Source of the DNA: Pseudomonas putida | GTDB taxonomy: Bacteria; Pseudomonadota; Gammaproteobacteria; Pseudomonadales; Pseudomonadaceae | NCBI RefSeq assembly: GCF_028682455.1 | Contig: NZ_JANHLD010000001.1 | Span: 496,001-560,000 of the forward strand | Direction: 5' to 3' | Length of the DNA stretch: 64,000 nucleotides | In this document: piece after piece, positions 59,307 through 64,000 of the stretch | Layout: every line of letters begins with the position of its first letter | Numbering within the stretch: the stretch's first letter is position 1 | Notes under the pieces: model-generated | The model's input: the letters and a program-made list of their open reading frames with translations, nothing else | Databases searched by the model: none | Told to the model about the DNA's origin: nothing | Made by a program: the position numbers and the translations under genes

Positions 59307-60830
59307 TCAGGCCACGCCTTCAACAGCAGCGTGCGCGCGCTGCTTATGCGCGCAATCGACCAGGCGACTGGACAGCGCTTCGACCCGAATGGGGCTGGGA
59401 GAGGTGCCGGGCTGGTGTCGGTTCGACCAGATCAGGTAATCGGTATCGCCGGCCGGTGCACCAATGGCCTGATAAACGTCCGGCAGGATTGGTACATGGT
59501 CGCCAAAAAAGCACAGCAGCGCTTGGCGAGGATGCCCAAGCAACGTCTCGCGCAACTGGCCGAGCATGCGGTCGGCATTGGCGATATGGCGCACATAGGG
59601 TGCCAGGTCATCCATGCCGGCAAGCAGCGGACGGTCGAACCAGGTAGGCAGTTCGGCGGCTGCGACCTGTTCCAGGTGCAGGGGACCATGGTTCTCCATG
59701 GTGATCGCGTGAATGAACAGCGGTTGGGTACGGGCGGGGTCCTGCAGCAACTCGCGGACTTTGTCGGCCACAGCGCAATCGCCAATGAACGGACCGGCCT
59801 TCTGCGAGTTGTCGAAACTGCGCACGTCGATGAATTCATCGAAACCCAGCGCCGGCAGCACCTTGTCGCGGCCATAGAAACTGCCGTTGTACGGATGGAT
59901 GCACACGGTGCGATAACCTTGCGCCTTGAGGTGCGCGGCGATGCTTGGCAAGCCCTGGCGCGCCAGCACCCGGTAGGGGTTGAAGCGATGCACGCCCAGG
60001 CGCTCGCTGGCAATGCCGGTCAGGTAGGCGAATTCAGTGCGCACGGTATTGGCACCCCACGCGGCGACCTGCAACTTGCCCCGGGCCAGTGCCTCGCCGG
60101 CAAGGCGGTCGTACTCACTCAGCACCTGGGGTTTCACGCCAGGCCACAGGTCGCGCACATCGAAGAACGATTCGCTCTGCACCGACACCAGGTCGGGGAG
60201 GGGCGCAGTCGATGGGGTTTTAGCCGGGATGGTGAAGGGCGATCCCAGAGCATTGCGTTCAACTGGCGCACGGGCCGCCCAGTAGTAGCGCCACAGGCTG
60301 CTGGCCAAACCGCAGCGCTTCACGTCCGCTTCGGCATCGAAGCTCGGCACCTGGCGACGATGACCAAGTCTCAATAGCAACAGGCCCCCCAGCCCCAGCC
60401 ATAGGGCCTCGATACGACCTCCCGATACAGGCGTCTCGAACGTCAACCCGGCCCACAGGTAAGCGACAAAACCAAGGGCCAGCAGCACGGCCTTGCCGAA
60501 GCCAAAAAACGGCAGGTACAGCCGCGGAAAGCGCACCGCATCGCTGAAGTATTCGAAGTCGGCGCACACAAACGGCTCGCGCAACGAGTGGTACTTGGCG
60601 TTGCTGACCATCACGATCAGCAGCCACAGCAGCAATACGTTCACGCCACTGAACAGTGGGCGCGCAGTCAGGCCGTACAACAGCGCAAGGCAGGTGCACC
60701 ACAGGCCGCCGTGCAGCAGCCAGCAGCTCAGCGGACGACGCAGGTTCGGGCGAGGGATAAGCAAGCGCTCGACCAGCACGGTCAGCAGCAGGCCGATAAC
60801 GCCGGCCTGCAGGATGGACAACTCAATCAC
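59307..60830 (-). CDS. Membrane sulfatase / LTA synthase-like phosphotransferase (RkpI-like)
   Basis: Encodes 507 residues. Four or five membrane helices in 1-165, then a periplasmic alkaline-phosphatase-fold domain: DLVSVQSESFFDVRDLWPGV, GANTVRTEFAYLTG (Thr nucleophile), HAITMENHGPLHL, LCFFGDHVPILPD (Asp/His metal site). Such enzymes move phosphoethanolamine or glycerol-phosphate from phospholipids to glycans or lipids. Similarity to RkpI rests on context and is less sure than the fold. Confidence 0.85.
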   Translation of the reverse strand: MIELSILQAGVIGLLLTVLVERLLIPRPNLRRPLSCWLLHGGLWCTCLALLYGLTARPLFSGVNVLLLWLLIVMVSNAKYHSLREPFVCADFEYFSDAVRFPRLYLPFFGFGKAVLLALGFVAYLWAGLTFETPVSGGRIEALWLGLGGLLLLRLGHRRQVPSFDAEADVKRCGLASSLWRYYWAARAPVERNALGSPFTIPAKTPSTAPLPDLVSVQSESFFDVRDLWPGVKPQVLSEYDRLAGEALARGKLQVAAWGANTVRTEFAYLTGIASERLGVHRFNPYRVLARQGLPSIAAHLKAQGYRTVCIHPYNGSFYGRDKVLPALGFDEFIDVRSFDNSQKAGPFIGDCAVADKVRELLQDPARTQPLFIHAITMENHGPLHLEQVAAAELPTWFDRPLLAGMDDLAPYVRHIANADRMLGQLRETLLGHPRQALLCFFGDHVPILPDVYQAIGAPAGDTDYLIWSNRHQPGTSPSPIRVEALSSRLVDCAHKQRAHAAVEGVA

Positions 60831-61599
60831 TGTAATTCAGACCACGCAGGATGAACGAAGAAAGACGCTGCGGGATCACACCCAACAGCCAGGTGCCGAA
60901 GTTCAGTGGGAATGGGAAGCTGATGCGTGCCTGGTCCGCGGCCAGGCCTCGCTTGATACGCCGGGCGGCCTTTTCGGCGGTCCACAGGAAGGGTTTGGGG
61001 CCGGGCATCTCGAAGCACATTTTCGATTCGACGTAGCCTGGGATGATCACATTGAGCTTCACCCCCTGCGGGGCCAGCCAGTCGCGCATCGCTTCGCCAT
61101 ACACCCGGATCGCCGCCTTGCTGGCGCTGTAGGTTGGCGTCACCGGCAAGCCGCGCCAGCCGGCCAGCGAGCTGAACAGGGCGATCTGGCCATGGCCGCG
61201 GGCACGCATGGCCGGCAAGGCCGCTTCTACGGTGGCGAGCGCTGCCATCACGTTGACTTCGAGCAGGGCGCGGCTTTCATTCCAGCACTCGGCCTCGCCA
61301 TTGCTGCCCACCGCGGTATTGAGCCCGGCACCGACCAGTACCAGATCGGGCTGCTCGGCATCGCTGATCCGGCGCACCATGGCGCGCAGCTCATCCAGGT
61401 CACGCACGTCCAGGGCTTCGAGCAACACACGGGCGCCCAGGGCGCGGCATTCGCTGGCCATCTCTTCCAGGCGGTCCTGGCGGCGGCCTTGCAGGATCAA
61501 AGTCACACCTGGTGCGGCATAGGCTGGCGCCAATGCGCCGCCGATGCCACCGGTGGCACCCGTGATGAGAATGCAGCGGGGTGAAGAGTGTTGCGTCAT
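60823..61599 (-). CDS. Short-chain dehydrogenase/reductase (RkpH-like)
   Basis: Encodes 258 residues. LITGATGGIGGAL (NADPH loop, TGxxxGIG), VGAGLNTAVG, SSLAGWRGLPVTPTYSASKA (Ser, Tyr, Lys). Resembles 3-ketosphinganine reductases and RkpH, so it may reduce the ketone left by the alpha-oxoamine synthase. Overlaps the next gene by 8 bases. Confidence 0.9.
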   Translation of the reverse strand: MTQHSSPRCILITGATGGIGGALAPAYAAPGVTLILQGRRQDRLEEMASECRALGARVLLEALDVRDLDELRAMVRRISDAEQPDLVLVGAGLNTAVGSNGEAECWNESRALLEVNVMAALATVEAALPAMRARGHGQIALFSSLAGWRGLPVTPTYSASKAAIRVYGEAMRDWLAPQGVKLNVIIPGYVESKMCFEMPGPKPFLWTAEKAARRIKRGLAADQARISFPFPLNFGTWLLGVIPQRLSSFILRGLNYSD

Positions 61600-62912
61600 A
61601 GGAAGTTTTCGATTCTTGAAGTTTTTGCCATCAACACATCGATGCAATTGCTCACGGCCATGTCGATGCCGCAGCGGGTGTAGAAGCCGCCGTTGACTTG
61701 CGTGGTGTGGATGACGGTGTTGCGAAAGTGTTGGAACAGCGCCATGTCTGGCGCCTCAGGGAGGTGCCAGAAGTCGTCCAGGCTGCCTTGCTGGGTGAGC
61801 CCCGGCATGGCGTAGATCGGGTTGGCCAGGGCAAAGGTCGGGCGGCTGTGCAGTAGCGCCGAAGCACCCGCGGTGCTGTTGACGGTGACCATGCCGGCGA
61901 TATGCGACAGCAGTGTCGGCATGTGCCCGGTGGCGAGGAAGTCAACGCGGTCACTCACGCCGTACTGCTCGGCCAGCGCCTGGGTGATGCGCTTGTAGTT
62001 CACCAGGCCCGGGCTCAGCGGATGGTCCTTTACCAGCAGCCTGGCTTCGGACGGCGCGTGAGCGGTGAACGAGGCGATCACATGGTCGATGACCTCGAAC
62101 ATGTTGGCGAATGGCGAGTGGTCCTTGATCTGCGCGTCGCTGTCCAGTTGCAAGGGCAACAGGAAGGTTGGGCGGCGCTCGCGGGCGACTTCATCCACCA
62201 ACTGATTGGCGCGGCGCGTGGCAAACAGCAAGCGAATACCCTGGCGGATAAAACCTGCGTACTCCATGGCTGCACTGTACGGCGCATGGGTGCGGTAATG
62301 AGGGAAGCACACTTTGTTCAGCGCCCCGCCGCTGTGATAGAGCACATCGTGCGCAGCCCGGGATACAAAAGACAGCTTGAAGGCATTGCCATTGCCATAG
62401 CGAGCAATGTGCTTGCCGACCTCGCGGTACCAGTCAGGGTCCCGTGGCAGCAGCGAGTTGTTGTTCACGCCGTCGCGCTCCAGGGTGATCCAGTAGGGGC
62501 GGAAATACCCTTCCTCGAACACATGCACACGAATACCAAGGCGTCGAGCCAGCACGATTGCAGGACGATGCACCGGACGGCAGTCGCCGAACAGCACAAG
62601 GTCAGTCACGTCCAGCTCACGAAAGCGTTCGCTGTAGAAGGCATCCAGCTCATCGGGTCGCATCGAGCAAGAGCTGCGTGAGCCTGCGTTGTACAACACG
62701 TCGCCCACATTGAAGCTGATGCAGTTCACACGTTGATCGTTTGCCCGCAATGCTTTGGCAAGCCGACTGAAAAAAGGCGAGCTGACGCCCTGTAGAAACA
62801 GAAAGCTGTTACGCGGATGTGGCGCTAGAGGGCGAAGCGTTGCTCGCGCCTTCAGCTTCTCAGGCGTTTCAAGCCCAATAAACTGCTCAAGCGCTGAATC
62901 AAGTCTTGCCAT
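61596..62912 (-). CDS. kpsS: KpsS-type capsule protein (RkpJ-like)
   Basis: Encodes 438 residues. NSFLFLQGVSSPFFSRLAKA, VHVFEEGYFRPYWITLERDG, FLLPLQLDSDAQIKDHSPFA, LVKDHPLSPGLVNYKRITQA, VTVNSTAGASALLHSRPTFA are KpsS/LipB features. KpsS adds the first beta-Kdo to the lipid acceptor in E. coli. ATG at 62912 with GGAG upstream is preferred to a TTG at 62948. Overlaps the SDR gene by 4 and the upstream gene by 61 bases. Confidence 0.9.
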   Translation of the reverse strand: MARLDSALEQFIGLETPEKLKARATLRPLAPHPRNSFLFLQGVSSPFFSRLAKALRANDQRVNCISFNVGDVLYNAGSRSSCSMRPDELDAFYSERFRELDVTDLVLFGDCRPVHRPAIVLARRLGIRVHVFEEGYFRPYWITLERDGVNNNSLLPRDPDWYREVGKHIARYGNGNAFKLSFVSRAAHDVLYHSGGALNKVCFPHYRTHAPYSAAMEYAGFIRQGIRLLFATRRANQLVDEVARERRPTFLLPLQLDSDAQIKDHSPFANMFEVIDHVIASFTAHAPSEARLLVKDHPLSPGLVNYKRITQALAEQYGVSDRVDFLATGHMPTLLSHIAGMVTVNSTAGASALLHSRPTFALANPIYAMPGLTQQGSLDDFWHLPEAPDMALFQHFRNTVIHTTQVNGGFYTRCGIDMAVSNCIDVLMAKTSRIENFL

Positions 62913-64000
62913 CTGGATGTTGCTCCGGGCTGCGGTAACGCGTGCCAATGCTGTAATTCGTAGAGAGCCTGTTCGGCGGTGGTGAAGCGGTTGGTGATGC
63001 GGCTGACGTAGGTGGGGTAAAGCAACAGGGTGCCGGCGACCAACTCATCGACGCTCAGTTGTCGTGAGCGACGGGCTTGCACATCGGCATGCAGCGACTT
63101 GTCCTGGGTCAGGCCCCAGCCGGCGTAGAACGGTTGGCCGTACGTAGTCACCGGCACGCCGCGCAACAAGGCTTCGAAGCCGGATTGCGAGGTCAGCACG
63201 TGCACCTCGTCGACGCTATCGAGCAACTGTTGCAGTGGTGTGTCGCCAATGACTTCATCGCACCAGTGCACCGTCTGCGCTTCGTCATCGCCCCGTGCTC
63301 GGGTGCCCGCCAGGACTTCCGGGTGCGGCTTGTACAGCACCCAGGCATCGGGGTTGCCCTTGCGTACGGCCTGCAACAGTTGCAGGTTGCTGCGGATGCG
63401 ATGGGCGCCGAAGCGGATCGAGGCATCGCCTTCGACCTGGCCGGTTACCAGGATGACGCGTTGTACATTTGCGGGGCGTTGCCAGGTGCTACCAGGCAAG
63501 TTGTATTTGGTGATCCCGGCCTGGCAGATGGCCAGGCGCAGTGCGTGTGCCCGATCAAGCAGCGCCTGGTCGAAGGGCTCGGTGCGCAGAATGTGTTCCA
63601 GGCGCGAAGGGCGCGTAGCGTCGTAGTAGATACCCAGGTCGTCGACGACCCAGGACAACGGGCGAGCCTTGCCAGCGCCCAGGCCTACCGAACGCAGGAA
63701 ACCATCTTCGACGCGGTGGACCGGATGAGGATGCGTGGTTAGGTCGGCGTCGTGCTTGCAGCCCCAGGACACCACTGAGAGCTTTTCAGTGAGGGGCTGC
63801 TCGGGTTTGACGAATCGAATAGCCGCACCGTCGAAGAACAACTTCACCAGTGGCTCTTTCCAGCGACTGAAACCCAGCATCTGCACAGTGTTCGGCAGCA
63901 GGCTGCGGTGGCGACGTTGCAGGCCGAGCCAGTTGATCAGCACTTCCGGGCTGCAAGGCTTGCCGTGCTCGGGGCAAACATAGCGGGGGTAGCCTACAAG
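62852..64000 (-). CDS. KpsC-like capsule glycosyltransferase, single domain seen (5' end outside window)
   Basis: Open from 62852 to the window edge (VGYPRYVCPEHGKPCSPEVL at the edge, then LINWLGLQRR). VHRVEDGFLRSVGLGAG, PDAWVLYKPHPEVLAG, VHVLTSQSGFEALLRGVPVT, PFYAGWGLTQDKSLH match the second KpsC GT domain. A GTG at 63943 could start a 363-residue protein, but the frame stays open upstream. Second KpsC-type gene in the locus, so linker synthesis may use separate enzymes. Confidence 0.82.
   Translation of the reverse strand, partial: LVGYPRYVCPEHGKPCSPEVLINWLGLQRRHRSLLPNTVQMLGFSRWKEPLVKLFFDGAAIRFVKPEQPLTEKLSVVSWGCKHDADLTTHPHPVHRVEDGFLRSVGLGAGKARPLSWVVDDLGIYYDATRPSRLEHILRTEPFDQALLDRAHALRLAICQAGITKYNLPGSTWQRPANVQRVILVTGQVEGDASIRFGAHRIRSNLQLLQAVRKGNPDAWVLYKPHPEVLAGTRARGDDEAQTVHWCDEVIGDTPLQQLLDSVDEVHVLTSQSGFEALLRGVPVTTYGQPFYAGWGLTQDKSLHADVQARRSRQLSVDELVAGTLLLYPTYVSRITNRFTTAEQALYELQHWHALPQPGATSRWQDLIQRLSSLLGLKRLRS

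Overview
The window is from a Pseudomonas chromosome, probably of the putida/fluorescens group. The evidence is the GC-rich codon use, the tal-dusA pair, the Pseudomonas-type REP hairpins with a RAYT gene, and a prophage carrying PrtN-like genes. Three regions are visible.

(1) Host left flank (1-2521, all minus strand): the start of a probable PhoD-type phosphatase, a REP hairpin, transaldolase (tal) and tRNA-dihydrouridine synthase A (dusA). dusA is the phage attachment gene.

(2) A prophage of about 42 kb (2438-44687), bounded by near-identical att cores inside dusA. The integrase sits at the left end. A leftward early operon (3748-7398) encodes two PrtN-like activators and small phage proteins. 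The immunity region holds an antirepressor, a coupled ISL3-type transposase ORF, a CI/LexA-type repressor, Cro and CII; both early promoters carry the same 16-bp operator. A primase-polymerase/helicase and an AT-rich repeat region that may be an origin follow. Next come holin, a lambda-type head module (Nu1, GpA, gpW, portal, S49 protease, gpD, gpE, FII, Z) and a P2-type contractile tail module (V, W, J, I, fibres, sheath FI, tube FII, E/E', T, U, X, D). GH19 endolysin and nested Rz/Rz1 end the late genes. The right end carries AT-rich accessory genes, an SOS-box-controlled XRE regulator and a coupled nucleotidyltransferase-like/DUF262 pair that looks like a defence module. Just outside attR lies the displaced original 5' end of dusA.

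(3) Host right flank (45268-64000): a lipid/capsule locus. On the plus strand are a highly reducing iterative type I PKS (KS-AT-DH-MT-ER-KR-ACP) and an alpha-oxoamine synthase. Facing them on the minus strand are KpsC-like, KpsS-like, SDR, sulfatase/LTA-synthase-like, GNAT, KpsC and PhyH-type dioxygenase genes. Between the two operons lie six 140-bp repeats with REP arms and a RAYT transposase. The set resembles the rhizobial rkp-1 capsule region, and its enzymology parallels fungal fumonisin biosynthesis. I infer that it makes a sphingoid-like PKS lipid, perhaps the anchor of a Kps-type surface polysaccharide.

At least eight genes are broken by single-base indels in runs of 4-5 identical bases (antirepressor, primase, holin, terminase twice, portal, scaffold, tail U, KpsC). 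The pattern suggests sequencing or assembly error rather than real decay, so I treat these as one gene each where the frames rejoin cleanly.
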